From the NCBI RefSeq assembly GCF_024170005.1, contig NZ_JALJXJ010000022.1:1-64000 (forward strand): a stretch of 64,000 nucleotides of DNA. Reading direction: 5' to 3'. Position 1 is the stretch's first letter, and every line of letters starts with the position of its first letter. The translations under genes and the position numbers were made by a program. The notes beneath the pieces were generated by a model. The model saw only the letters and a list, made by a program, of their open reading frames with translations, was not told the origin of the DNA and made no database searches. Positions 42,475-51,083 of this stretch are shown one piece after another. This stretch comes from Azospirillum lipoferum (GTDB lineage Bacteria; Pseudomonadota; Alphaproteobacteria; Azospirillales; Azospirillaceae).

Positions 42475-44196
42475 GTGGACCTTCTTCTGACCACCGGTAC
42501 CTCCGCACCCGATTCAGCCCTTCCCGGCGGCCCGCCCGGCTCCGCGACGCTGGTCGCGCTGTATCCCGGCCCGGCTCTGCGGCTGGATTCGGCGCTGGCC
42601 GTCGCCGAGGCGAATGCCGAGGCGGAGGACATGATGGACAGCGACCCGCGCTGGCTGCCGGAGCTGCGCAACTGGCTGTCGGCCTCCAGCGTGGCGCCGG
42701 GGCTGCGGTCGGTGCCGGTGGAATCCCTGCGCGGCATCATGATTGTCGAATGGGCCGGCGTGCCGCTGCCTGACGGCGGATTCCTGCTGCTGGGCCGCGA
42801 CGATACGCTGGAACGGCAGCTGCGCCACACGCTGACCGAATCGCGGCGGCGCTACAAGGATCTGGTGGAGGTCTCCTCCGACTTCGCGTGGGAGACGGGG
42901 CCGGATGGCACCTTCGTCTTCGTCAGCCACAAGGGCGCGCTGGGCTATCCGGCCGACGCGCTGATCGGCCGCGACCCGCGCAGCCTGGCGCTGGAGGAGA
43001 CGGAAGACCTGCCGATGCCCTTCGACTGCCGCCGCGCGGTCGACCAGACCGAACTTTGGCTGAAGAGCGCCGACGGTACGCCCGCCTGCGTCGTCGCCTC
43101 CGCCCTGCCGCTGTTCGGGCCACAGGGCGAGTGGATCGGCGCCCGCGGCGTCTGCCGCGACGTGACGGAACAGGTGTTGCGCTCCAACGAACTGGCGCGC
43201 ATCCGGAACCGCGAGCGGCTGCTGGGCCACATCGTCCATACCCTGCGCGACCGGCTCGACGCCGCCGAGGCGCTGGCCGTCGCTGCGACGGAGACGGCGC
43301 GGGCGCTCAGCGCCGATGGTTGCCGCATCTACCGGGCGGAGGAGGGGGCCGGTGCCGGCGGCCGTGTCTCCCTGTCGCTGGTGGCGGAATTCGGGGCGGA
43401 GCTGCCGGAGGTGGGTGCCACTCTGCTCGACCGCATCGCCAAGGGCGAGGGGCTGGTCGCCGACCGGCTGGGCGACGTTCAGCTGATCGGCGAGCGGACG
43501 GAGTACCGGCAGGCGGCGAACGGCGCGCTGCTGGTCTGGCGCACCGGCGATTCGGAGCCCTGGGACGACGACGACCGCCATCTGATGTCGGGCGTAGCCG
43601 ACCATATCGGCATCGCGCATGCCCATCTCGCCTATCAGGAGCGGCTGCGCCGCCTGTCGGAGCGCGACGGGCTGACCGGGCTGTTCAACCGCCGCACCTT
43701 CTTCGAACGGCTGGAGGAGTCGATCTCCCGGCCCGACAGCGGCCCATCGGCCCTGCTCTATGTCGACCTCGACAATTTCAAGGCGGTCAACGACCTGCAC
43801 GGCCACCAGCAGGGTGACACCGTGCTGAAGGCGATCGGCACGCTGCTGACCACCGGGGTGCGGCCGGGCGACCTGCCGGGCCGGCTGGGCGGTGACGAGT
43901 TCGTGCTGTGGCTGGGCCGCACCGACGAGGCGAAGGCGCGCATCGTTGCCGACCGGCTGCTGAACGGCATGCGCGATCTGGCCCATTTGTCGGCCAGCCC
44001 CGAGAAGCCGCTGGGCCTGTCGATCGGCATCGCCGTCCATATCCCCGGCCGCGGCGAATCGGTGCGGGAGTTGACCGACCGTGCCGATGCTGCCATGTAC
44101 GACGCCAAGAAGAGCGGCAAGGGCCATTACGCCCTGGCCTCCGCCTATCAGGCGGCATCCTCCTCCGATGTTTCCGCCGCGGAGCCCACCCCGTGA
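42475..44196 (+). CDS. PAS-GAF-GGDEF diguanylate cyclase
   Basis: A 573-residue cytoplasmic signalling protein. From this start: an N-terminal variable region, a PAS domain (about 121-231, RRRYKDLVEVSSDFAWETGPDG), a GAF domain (about 250-386) and a GGDEF domain (about 397-560). The active site GGDEF is intact (472-476) and an inhibitory-site RPGD sits five residues before it, so it should make c-di-GMP under product control. No EAL domain follows. I placed the start at a GTG (42475); a TTG at 42418 would add 19 residues. The stop overlaps the DUF2336 start. Confidence 0.85.
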   Translation: MDLLLTTGTSAPDSALPGGPPGSATLVALYPGPALRLDSALAVAEANAEAEDMMDSDPRWLPELRNWLSASSVAPGLRSVPVESLRGIMIVEWAGVPLPDGGFLLLGRDDTLERQLRHTLTESRRRYKDLVEVSSDFAWETGPDGTFVFVSHKGALGYPADALIGRDPRSLALEETEDLPMPFDCRRAVDQTELWLKSADGTPACVVASALPLFGPQGEWIGARGVCRDVTEQVLRSNELARIRNRERLLGHIVHTLRDRLDAAEALAVAATETARALSADGCRIYRAEEGAGAGGRVSLSLVAEFGAELPEVGATLLDRIAKGEGLVADRLGDVQLIGERTEYRQAANGALLVWRTGDSEPWDDDDRHLMSGVADHIGIAHAHLAYQERLRRLSERDGLTGLFNRRTFFERLEESISRPDSGPSALLYVDLDNFKAVNDLHGHQQGDTVLKAIGTLLTTGVRPGDLPGRLGGDEFVLWLGRTDEAKARIVADRLLNGMRDLAHLSASPEKPLGLSIGIAVHIPGRGESVRELTDRADAAMYDAKKSGKGHYALASAYQAASSSDVSAAEPTP

Positions 44197-45521
44197 CCCC
44201 GCCTGCCAATCCGCGTTCCGAAGCCTTCGACCCCGCCGACTACGAATCCGCCAAGCGGATGGTGCAGAGCGAGGATCCGGCGGTCCGCCGCAAGGTCGCC
44301 GAACATCCCAAGACCCGGCCGGAGCTGCTGTATTTCCTTGCCGCCGATGCTGCGGCCGAGGTGCGGCGCGCCATCGCCACCAACGCCGGCACCCCGCGGC
44401 AGGCCGACCTGCTGCTGGCCAAGGACCGTGAGGTCATGGTGCGGCAGGCGGTGGCGCAGAAGATCGCCCGCCTTCTGCCGGAACTGTCGGCCGACCAGGC
44501 GACGCAGATCGAGCGGCTGACGGTGGAATGCCTGGAAACGCTGGCGCGTGATCAGGCGACCGAAGTCCGCGGCATCCTGGCCGAGGCGCTGAAGGACCTG
44601 CCCAACGCCCCGCACGGCGTCATCAACCGGCTGGCCCGCGACGTGGAGCTGTCGGTCTGCGCGCCTGTTCTGCAACATTCGCCGATCCTCACCGAAGAGG
44701 ATCTGACCGACATCATCATGAAGGGGCCGGTGCGGGGCGCGATGACCGCCATCGCCAGCCGGCAGAATGTCAGCGCCTCCGTCGCCGACGCCATCGCGCG
44801 GTCGGACGACGAGGCGGCGGTGACGGCCCTGCTCGGCAACCCGTCGGCCCAGATCCGCGAAGAGACTCTCGACCGCATCCTCGATCAGGCGCCCCAGCAC
44901 GAGCCCTGGCATTCGCCGCTGGTCCGCCGCCCGCGGCTGCCGGCGCGCGCGGTGGCACGGCTGGCCAGCTTCGTCGCCGACAATCTGCTGAAAATGTTGC
45001 AGGACCGCGACGACCTCGACCCCGCCGCCGCTCGCGGGCTGGTGGAGGCGGTGCGCCAGCGGGTGGGACAGGCGGCCGGTGCTGCGCCCGGCTTGCCGCT
45101 CGGCCCGGTCGATTTCGGCGAGGAGGCGGTCGGCGGAGCCGCCGCCGGGCCGGAAAAGCCGGTCGAACGCCCCAGCGACAAGGCAGCGCGCCTGAACAAG
45201 GAAGGCAAGCTGACCGAGAAGCTGATCGAGGGATCGATGGTGGAGGGCGACCGTGGCTTCGTCATGGCGGCGCTGGCGGAACTGTCGCAGATCCCGCTGC
45301 CGGTGGTGGACCGCATCGTCGCCACCCATGCGCCGCGCGCTGTGACCGCGCTGGTGTGGCGCGCCGGGCTGACCATGCGCTTCGCCCGGCAGGTCCAGTT
45401 GCGGCTCGCCCAGATTCCGCCAAAAACGGCGCTTAATGCTCGCGACGGCACGCACTATCCGATGACCGATGAAGAGATGCGCTGGCAGCTCGAATTCTTC
45501 GGCGTCGAGGAAAAGGCGTGA
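44193..45521 (+). CDS. DUF2336 protein
   Basis: A 442-residue soluble all-helical protein of DUF2336: repeated HEAT-like helices (VRRKVAEHPKTRPELLYFLAAD, VRRAIATNAGTPRQADLLLAKD, VELSVCAPVLQHSPILTEEDL) with an Ala/Gly-rich linker near 315-335. Function unknown; the family is common in Rhodospirillales. The GTG start (44193) overlaps the stop of the diguanylate cyclase by four bases, which ties the two in one operon. Confidence 0.85.
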   Translation: MTPPANPRSEAFDPADYESAKRMVQSEDPAVRRKVAEHPKTRPELLYFLAADAAAEVRRAIATNAGTPRQADLLLAKDREVMVRQAVAQKIARLLPELSADQATQIERLTVECLETLARDQATEVRGILAEALKDLPNAPHGVINRLARDVELSVCAPVLQHSPILTEEDLTDIIMKGPVRGAMTAIASRQNVSASVADAIARSDDEAAVTALLGNPSAQIREETLDRILDQAPQHEPWHSPLVRRPRLPARAVARLASFVADNLLKMLQDRDDLDPAAARGLVEAVRQRVGQAAGAAPGLPLGPVDFGEEAVGGAAAGPEKPVERPSDKAARLNKEGKLTEKLIEGSMVEGDRGFVMAALAELSQIPLPVVDRIVATHAPRAVTALVWRAGLTMRFARQVQLRLAQIPPKTALNARDGTHYPMTDEEMRWQLEFFGVEEKA

Positions 45522-45552
45522 CGTTTCCAACCGTCTTCAGGTTTTCTCCGGC

Positions 45553-46185
45553 ATGCGTGTCGCCTTCCTCGCCTTCTTCGTCGTCCTGATCGCCGCCGCC
45601 ACCAGCTTCGCCGCTCCGCCGCGCGAAACGCCGGAGGAGCGCGAGGTCGCCGCCACCTTCGATGCCGCCCGCAACGCGCTGGCCGAAAAGCGCGGATCGG
45701 CGCTGATCCCGCTGCTCACCCGCAACTCGGTCAAGACGCTGGAGTCGGTGCGCGATGCCGCCCGCCAGCCGGGCGACGCGCCGGTGCAGCGGCTGGAACC
45801 GGCGGAGCGCTTCGCCGCCATGGGACTGCGACGCTACCTCGGCCCGGCGGAGCTGCGCCGCATGTCGGTCGGCGACATCGCCAACCACGCGCTGAAGGCC
45901 GGCTGGCTCGGCCCCAACGTCATCTCCCGCAGTTCGCTGGGGCCGGTGCGGGTCAAGGGCGACCGGGCGTCGGGGCTGCTGATGGTCGACAACCGGCCGG
46001 CGCTGGTCCCCGCCGACTTCATACGTGAAGGCGGGGCGTGGCGCATTGACCTCGCCAGCGTCTTCACCTTCGGCAGCCAGATGCTGAAGGGCTTCGCCGC
46101 CATGTCCGGCAAGGACGAAACCACCTACATCGACGAGCTGCTCGACCGGCTGCCGGCCAAGCCAGGAGCGATGAAGGCGCATTGA
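45553..46185 (+). CDS. hypothetical periplasmic protein
   Basis: A 210-residue protein with a clear signal peptide (MRVAFLAFFVVLIAAATSFA, cleavage before APP). The mature part is mostly helical, then a small beta segment (LGPVRVKGDRASGLLMVDNRPALVPADFIREGGAWRIDL) reminiscent of NTF2-like/DUF4864-type folds. I do not recognise the family. It follows the DUF2336 gene by 31 bases and is probably its operon partner. Confidence 0.75.
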   Translation: MRVAFLAFFVVLIAAATSFAAPPRETPEEREVAATFDAARNALAEKRGSALIPLLTRNSVKTLESVRDAARQPGDAPVQRLEPAERFAAMGLRRYLGPAELRRMSVGDIANHALKAGWLGPNVISRSSLGPVRVKGDRASGLLMVDNRPALVPADFIREGGAWRIDLASVFTFGSQMLKGFAAMSGKDETTYIDELLDRLPAKPGAMKAH

Positions 46186-46303
46186 GGCGGAGCGGCATAA
46201 CGAGCCGGCGGTAAACCTTCCGGCCGCGCCCATCCGCGCGATTGCGGCGACTCAAGCAATTGCGTAGACTCGCGCCCGCTTCCACCAAGTGTTGGCGCCG
46301 ACG

Positions 46304-46948
46304 ATGACCGCACCGGAAGAGACCAGCCTCCCGTCAGCCCTGGGCCGTATCGTGCCCTGTGGTGCGCGTTTCCGTGCGGCCGTTCTGAATCTCGCCGCCG
46401 CGCGCGGGATAGGGGTGCCGATGCTTCTGGCCGCCGCCCTGCTGCTGGCGCCGGAGGGGGCCGCAGATCCGGGCCTGCGCGACTCCGATGGGGACGCGGT
46501 GCTGGAGGTGGGGGAAACCGACGCCGGCGACGGCAAGATCCGCAGTGCACTGGCCGCCGCCCTGGCGCTGGCCGATCCCGGCGCCCGCATCCTGCCGGGC
46601 GAGGATGTCCGCCGGCTGGAGGCCGCGGTGGAGACGCTGGGCTACCGGAACAAGGCGTTGGCCCATGCGCTGCAACGCCTGTCGTTCCAGCCGCTCGACG
46701 GCCGGATCACGCAGGTGCGCGACGCCGCCCAGCTGTTCGGCTTCGTCAATGAATGGTGCTTCGACGAGGATCAGGTGCGGCGGCGCTTCCGCGAACTGGC
46801 GCCGGTCTATCACCCGGACACCGGCATCGTCGCCTGCCGCGAGCGGATGGCCCAACTGATCGACGCCCGCAACCTGCTGGTCCACCATGTCCGCAGTGTC
46901 TACGGTTCCGGTGACTGGATGGCGCGGCGTGGCGGGCCTTCCGCCTGA
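46304..46948 (+). CDS. J-domain-like protein
   Basis: A 214-residue protein. A hydrophobic helix (about 38-50) may anchor it. A helical middle follows, and the C-terminal 70 residues form a J-domain-like hairpin with the HPD tripeptide in FRELAPVYHPDTG. HPD is what stimulates Hsp70 ATPase, so a DnaK co-chaperone role is likely. A stretch DSDGDAVLEVGE looks like a calcium loop but lacks the central Gly. Start at the ATG at 46304; ribosome site weak. Confidence 0.65.
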   Translation: MTAPEETSLPSALGRIVPCGARFRAAVLNLAAARGIGVPMLLAAALLLAPEGAADPGLRDSDGDAVLEVGETDAGDGKIRSALAAALALADPGARILPGEDVRRLEAAVETLGYRNKALAHALQRLSFQPLDGRITQVRDAAQLFGFVNEWCFDEDQVRRRFRELAPVYHPDTGIVACRERMAQLIDARNLLVHHVRSVYGSGDWMARRGGPSA

Positions 46949-46957
46949 AAGACCTTC

Positions 46958-48319
46958 TCAGCAGACCAGTCCGATCGCCTCCTCGACGATCGCCTGATCC
47001 ATCGTGGCGCCGTCCAGCACCGCACCGGTCAGGTCGGCGCCGGTCAGGTCGGCCTCGCTGAGGTCGGCGCCGGTCAGGTCGGCACCGGCCAGATTGGCGC
47101 CGGAAAGGTTGGCCTTGCGCAGATCCGCCTTGCACAGCAGCGCCATGCCCAGCCGGGCGCGTTGCAGGTTGGCCCGCCAGACATGGCCGCTCATCGTCTG
47201 GATATGGACGGGCCCGAGTTGGGCGCCGGTCAGGTTGGCACCGGTCAAGGTGGCTCGTTCGAAATTGACGCCACGCAGATCGGCCTTCGACAGGTCGGCC
47301 TTGCGCAGGTCGGCCAGCGACATGTCGGCGATCGCCATCGCGGCACCGGACAGGTTGGCGCCGCGCAGCGCGATGCATTGCAGGATCGCCGCCGACAGGT
47401 TGATGCCGTCCAGCTTCCGTCCCGACAGGTCCAGCGCCGACAGGTCGGCGCGCTTGCCGGCCTTGCCGCCGCTGTCGATCCAGGTCAGATGCTCCATCAG
47501 CATCTCGCGCAGGTCGTCTTCCGGATTCTCCAGAGTCTTCGCCAGCACTGCCGCCTGGAGGTTGGGGGAGCGCATCTGCGCCGCGTCCAGGATGGCGCCG
47601 ATCAGGGTGGCGCCGCTGAAGTTGGTGCGGTTGATGGCGCAGCCGGTCATGACCGCCCCTGACAGACGGGCGCCCGACAGGTTCGCCTCCGTCAGGTCGG
47701 CGTCGGTCAGGTCGCAGCCGGTCAGGTTGGACCCGGTCAGATTGGCGCGCATGAACTTGGTGCCGCGCAGGATGGCGTCGGTCAGGTCGGTCTGCATGAC
47801 GAAGGCGTTGGCGACCTTGGCCCGCGACAGGTCGGCGCCGCGGATGGTCGCCGCCGTCAGCTCCGAGGTCAGGACGGAATCCTCGTAATCATGGGCGTAC
47901 ATCTCGCCGCTGGAATCGTAATGCAGCAGCGTGCCGTCGCGCAGGTCGACCTCCACCAGCGTCGCCTCGCTCAGCACCGCGCCGCGCAGGCAGGCGCCAC
48001 GCAGGTCGGCCCGGCGCAGGTCGGCCTTCTCCAGGTTGGCGAGCCGCAGGTCGGCGGCATAGAGGTTGGCGTTGGCGAGGTTGGCGCCGGTCAGCCGGGC
48101 GCTGAACAGCTTGGCCCCCGACAGGTCGGCGTCGGACAGGTCGATGCCGGACAGGTCGAGATGCGACAGGTCGCGCATCTTCAGGTTGGCGCGCACGCCG
48201 CCCGGCTGGCTTTTGCGGAACGCCTGGTGCCGCAACAGGATCGCGTTGAGCTGGCTCTGGGTCAGCTTGGTTCGCGGGCTGTTGGACCCAAAGCCCTGGG
48301 CGGACGACATCGCCTGCAT
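46958..48319 (-). CDS. long pentapeptide-repeat protein
   Basis: A 453-residue protein. After an N-terminal helical segment (LTQSQLNAILLRHQAFRKSQPGG) almost the whole chain is A(D/N)LxX pentapeptide repeats, in two blocks split by a non-repeat insert (about 255-290, AKTLENPEDDLREMLMEHLTW). Such chains fold into a square right-handed beta-helix; some mimic DNA and protect gyrase (Qnr/MfpA), most are uncharacterised. No signal peptide. The next minus-strand codon ATG at 48310 is an alternative start. Confidence 0.88.
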   Translation of the reverse strand: MQAMSSAQGFGSNSPRTKLTQSQLNAILLRHQAFRKSQPGGVRANLKMRDLSHLDLSGIDLSDADLSGAKLFSARLTGANLANANLYAADLRLANLEKADLRRADLRGACLRGAVLSEATLVEVDLRDGTLLHYDSSGEMYAHDYEDSVLTSELTAATIRGADLSRAKVANAFVMQTDLTDAILRGTKFMRANLTGSNLTGCDLTDADLTEANLSGARLSGAVMTGCAINRTNFSGATLIGAILDAAQMRSPNLQAAVLAKTLENPEDDLREMLMEHLTWIDSGGKAGKRADLSALDLSGRKLDGINLSAAILQCIALRGANLSGAAMAIADMSLADLRKADLSKADLRGVNFERATLTGANLTGAQLGPVHIQTMSGHVWRANLQRARLGMALLCKADLRKANLSGANLAGADLTGADLSEADLTGADLTGAVLDGATMDQAIVEEAIGLVC

Positions 48320-48643
48320 ACCTTCTCTATTTGGTTACCCACTATCCTAAACAGTCGCCAAAATTTCGTTAAGGTGCGTTGATTTGTGACAAGGATGAGA
48401 CCGATAACTGCGTCCCGGCAAGGCAGACCTTCGGCCGGTGGGAAAAGACCGCTTGCAACGGTTGACTCGGCCCGCCGGCTTCTCTATGGTCCGCCGACCT
48501 GTCTTCTGCAAAGTCGATAGACCGGGTACCCCGGCCCCATGCCGGGTATCTCCGCCAGTCCGCGAATTTCGCGCACTGGCGCTTTCGTGCTTGTGCGGGT
48601 GGCGGCCCTGACGCTGGACCCGGAACTGGGGAACGAGTATCGC
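48320..48643. other. intergenic region between the divergent pentapeptide-repeat and ffh genes
   Basis: It holds the ffh promoter at 48462-48490 and an ffh leader of about 145 bases. The first 60 bases next to the minus-strand gene are A/T-rich and probably carry that gene's promoter. No gene seen. Confidence 0.5.
48462..48490 (+). promoter_or_regulatory. sigma-70-type promoter of the ffh operon
   Basis: TTGACT (48462-48467), a 17-base spacer and TATGGT (48485-48490), the same -10 sequence as the rpmJ promoter. It lies about 150 bases before the ffh start. Confidence 0.7.
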
Positions 48644-50029
48644 ATGTTCGAAGGCCTGACCGGACGCCTGGGCGACATCTTCGACAAGCTGCGCCGCCGT
48701 GGCGCGCTGACCGAGGAGGACGTCTCCGCAGCACTGCGCGAAGTTCGCGTGGCGTTGCTGGAGGCTGACGTCGCTCTGCCCGTCGTCAAGCAGTTCGTCA
48801 CCCAGGTGAAGGAACGCGCCGTCGGGCAGGAAGTGCTGAAGTCGGTCACCCCCGGCCAGCAGGTCATCAAGATCGTCCACGACAACCTCGTGGAGATGCT
48901 GGGCGAAGGCTCCGAGATCAACCTGAACGCCGCCGCCCCGGTGCCGATCCTGATGGTCGGTCTCCAGGGCTCGGGCAAGACCACCAGCACCGCCAAGATC
49001 GCGCTCCGCCTGAAGACGAAGGACCGCAAGAAGGTCCTGATGGCCTCGCTGGACGTCCGCCGTCCGGCCGCCCAGGAGCAGCTGAAGGTTCTTGGCGAGC
49101 AGACCGGCGTCGCCACCCTGCCGATCGTGCCGGGCCAGGATCCGGTCGCCATCGCGAAACGTGCCATCGAGACCGGCCGTCTCGAAGGCTACGACATCGT
49201 CATGCTCGACACCGCCGGCCGCCTGGCCATCGACGAGGAGCTGATGGCGGAGGTCGCGGCGGTCCGCGACGCGACCAAGCCGGTGGAAACCCTGCTGGTC
49301 GCCGACGCGATGACCGGCCAGGACGCCGTCACCGTCGCCACCAATTTCAACGACAAGGTCGGCATCACCGGCATCGTGCTGACCCGCATCGACGGCGACG
49401 CCCGCGGCGGTGCCGCCCTGTCGATGCGCCAGATCACCGGCAAGCCGATCAAGCTGCTGGGCGTCGGCGAGAAGATCGACGCGCTGGAGCCCTTCCACCC
49501 CGACCGCATCGCCGGCCGTATCCTCGGCATGGGCGACGTGGTGTCGCTGGTGGAGAAGGCCGTCGAGACCATCGACAAGGACGAGGCCGAAAAGCTCGCC
49601 CGCAAGATGGAGAAGGGCCAGGGCTTCGACCTCGACGACATGGCGATGCAGCTGAAGCAGCTTCGCAAGATGGGCGGCATGTCCGGCCTGATGGGGATGC
49701 TGCCGGGCATCGGCAAGATCAAGGACCAGCTGAAGGACGCCAACGTCGACGACGGGATGATCAAGCGCCAGGAGGCGATCATCTCCTCGATGACCAAGGC
49801 GGAGCGCAGGAACCCCGACATCATCAAGGCATCGCGCCGCAAGCGCATCGCCGCTGGTTCCGGCACCTCGGTGCAGGAGGTCAACAAGCTGCTGAAGCAG
49901 TTCGAGACCATGCGCGGAATGATGAAGCAGGTGCAGAAGCTTGGGAAGAAGGGGATGCTGCGCGGCGGCCTCGGAAACCTGCTGCCGAAGGGACTCGGCG
50001 GCTTCGGCGGGAAGGGGCCTTTCGGCTGA
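48644..50029 (+). CDS. ffh: signal recognition particle GTPase Ffh
   Basis: A 461-residue protein that targets nascent membrane proteins to the translocon with SRP RNA and FtsY. N domain (1-90), G domain with GLQGSGKTT (106-114), DVRRPAAQEQL, DTAGRL and TRIDGDARGG, and a methionine-rich M domain (about 330-461, MGGMSGLMGMLPG). The ATG at 48644 begins the N domain; an upstream in-frame ATG adds 35 unconserved residues. It heads the rpsP-rimM-trmD-rplS group. Confidence 0.97.
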   Translation: MFEGLTGRLGDIFDKLRRRGALTEEDVSAALREVRVALLEADVALPVVKQFVTQVKERAVGQEVLKSVTPGQQVIKIVHDNLVEMLGEGSEINLNAAAPVPILMVGLQGSGKTTSTAKIALRLKTKDRKKVLMASLDVRRPAAQEQLKVLGEQTGVATLPIVPGQDPVAIAKRAIETGRLEGYDIVMLDTAGRLAIDEELMAEVAAVRDATKPVETLLVADAMTGQDAVTVATNFNDKVGITGIVLTRIDGDARGGAALSMRQITGKPIKLLGVGEKIDALEPFHPDRIAGRILGMGDVVSLVEKAVETIDKDEAEKLARKMEKGQGFDLDDMAMQLKQLRKMGGMSGLMGMLPGIGKIKDQLKDANVDDGMIKRQEAIISSMTKAERRNPDIIKASRRKRIAAGSGTSVQEVNKLLKQFETMRGMMKQVQKLGKKGMLRGGLGNLLPKGLGGFGGKGPFG

Positions 50030-50090
50030 CCTGACCGCCTCTCGAAATCACCTGATACCTGTTTGACTTGAGAAGAGAAAGTTTCGACCA

Positions 50091-50444
50091 ATGGCTCTGA
50101 AGATTCGTCTGGCTCGCGGTGGTGCGAAGAAGCGTCCGTTCTACTCGATCGTCATCGCGGACGCCCGCAGCCCGCGTGACGGCCGCTTCATCGAGAAGAT
50201 CGGCACCTACAACCCGATGCTGCCGCGCGAGCATGAGCAGCGCATCATCCTGGACGCCGAGCGCGCCAAGCATTGGCTGTCGGTCGGCGCCCAGCCGACG
50301 GACCGCGTCGTCCTCTTCCTGGCCAATGCTGGCCTGGTCGAGAAGCCCGCCGTCCGCGAGACCCCGAAGAAGTCGGCTCCGAAGGCCAAGGCGCAGGAGC
50401 GTCTGAAGGCCGAGGCCGCCGCTGCGGCCGCCGCAGAAGGCTGA
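50091..50444 (+). CDS. rpsP: 30S ribosomal protein S16
   Basis: A 117-residue protein with the S16 core (MALKIRLARGGAKKRPFYSIV, RDGRFIEKIGTYNP) and an Ala/Lys-rich tail of about 35 residues, as in other alphaproteobacteria. GAGAAAG lies before the ATG. A small hairpin CTGACCT/AGGTCAG (50441-50468) spans its stop. Confidence 0.97.
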   Translation: MALKIRLARGGAKKRPFYSIVIADARSPRDGRFIEKIGTYNPMLPREHEQRIILDAERAKHWLSVGAQPTDRVVLFLANAGLVEKPAVRETPKKSAPKAKAQERLKAEAAAAAAAEG

Positions 50445-50504
50445 CCTTGGGGCTGAGCTTGAGGTCAGGGTTGAGGTCGTGACGACGTGCCGGGTGTTCC
50501 TTCG

Positions 50505-51083
50505 ATGACCGCCAAAATCTGTGTCGGCCAGTTCGCGGGATCGCACGGCGTGCGGGGGCTGGTGAAGCTGCGCAGCTTCACCGCCGAACCCGCCGACATC
50601 ATGACCTACGGCCCGCTGTCGGACGAGAACGGCGCCCGCCGGTTCACGGTGACGCTCCAGGGCATGGTCAAGGACAACTTCCTGGCCAAGGTCGACGGGG
50701 TGACAAGCCGCGAGCAGGCGCAGGCCCTGGCGGGTGTGCGGCTCTATGTGGACCGTGGCGCCCTGCCGGCGACGGAGGACGAGGACGAGTTCTACCATGC
50801 CGATTTGATCGGCCTGCGTGCGGAACTCGCCGACGGAACCGTCTACGGCACGGTGAAGGCGATCTACGATTTCGGGGCCGGCGACGTGCTGGAGGTCAGG
50901 ACCGCCGGCGGGCCGCTGGAGATGCTTCCCTTCTCCAAGGCCTGCGTGCCGGTGGTGGACGTCCGGGGCGGCCGCATCGTCGTCGATCTTCCCGCTGTCA
51001 TCGAAGCCCGCGAGGGTTCCGATGGCGAGGTGGAGGAGGGCGAAGACGGGAGCGGAGACCAGAGCGGGGAGCAGGGGCCGTGA
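50505..51083 (+). CDS. rimM: 16S rRNA processing protein RimM
   Basis: A 192-residue assembly factor for the 30S head that binds S19. The N-terminal domain starts VGQFAGSHGVRGLVKLRSFT and the PRC-barrel has EFYHADLIGLRAEL and VLEVRTAGGPLEMLPF. It ends in a highly acidic tail (GEVEEGEDGSGDQSGEQ). Its stop overlaps the trmD GTG start (GTGA). Confidence 0.95.
   Translation: MTAKICVGQFAGSHGVRGLVKLRSFTAEPADIMTYGPLSDENGARRFTVTLQGMVKDNFLAKVDGVTSREQAQALAGVRLYVDRGALPATEDEDEFYHADLIGLRAELADGTVYGTVKAIYDFGAGDVLEVRTAGGPLEMLPFSKACVPVVDVRGGRIVVDLPAVIEAREGSDGEVEEGEDGSGDQSGEQGP

Noticed and set aside
46460..46540. EF-hand calcium loop in the J-domain-like protein (DSDGDAVLEVGE)
   Set aside because: The loop position that needs Gly is Ala and flanking helices are not evident; one weak match is not enough.
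46958..48319. Regularly spaced GTCAGGTCGGC-like DNA repeats resembling a CRISPR or tandem array
   Set aside because: They are codons of a pentapeptide-repeat protein; spacing is 15 bases and the frame stays open throughout.
48320..48643. SRP RNA gene upstream of ffh
   Set aside because: No GGAAG-type apical loop with matching long helix could be seen; only the promoter and leader are evident.
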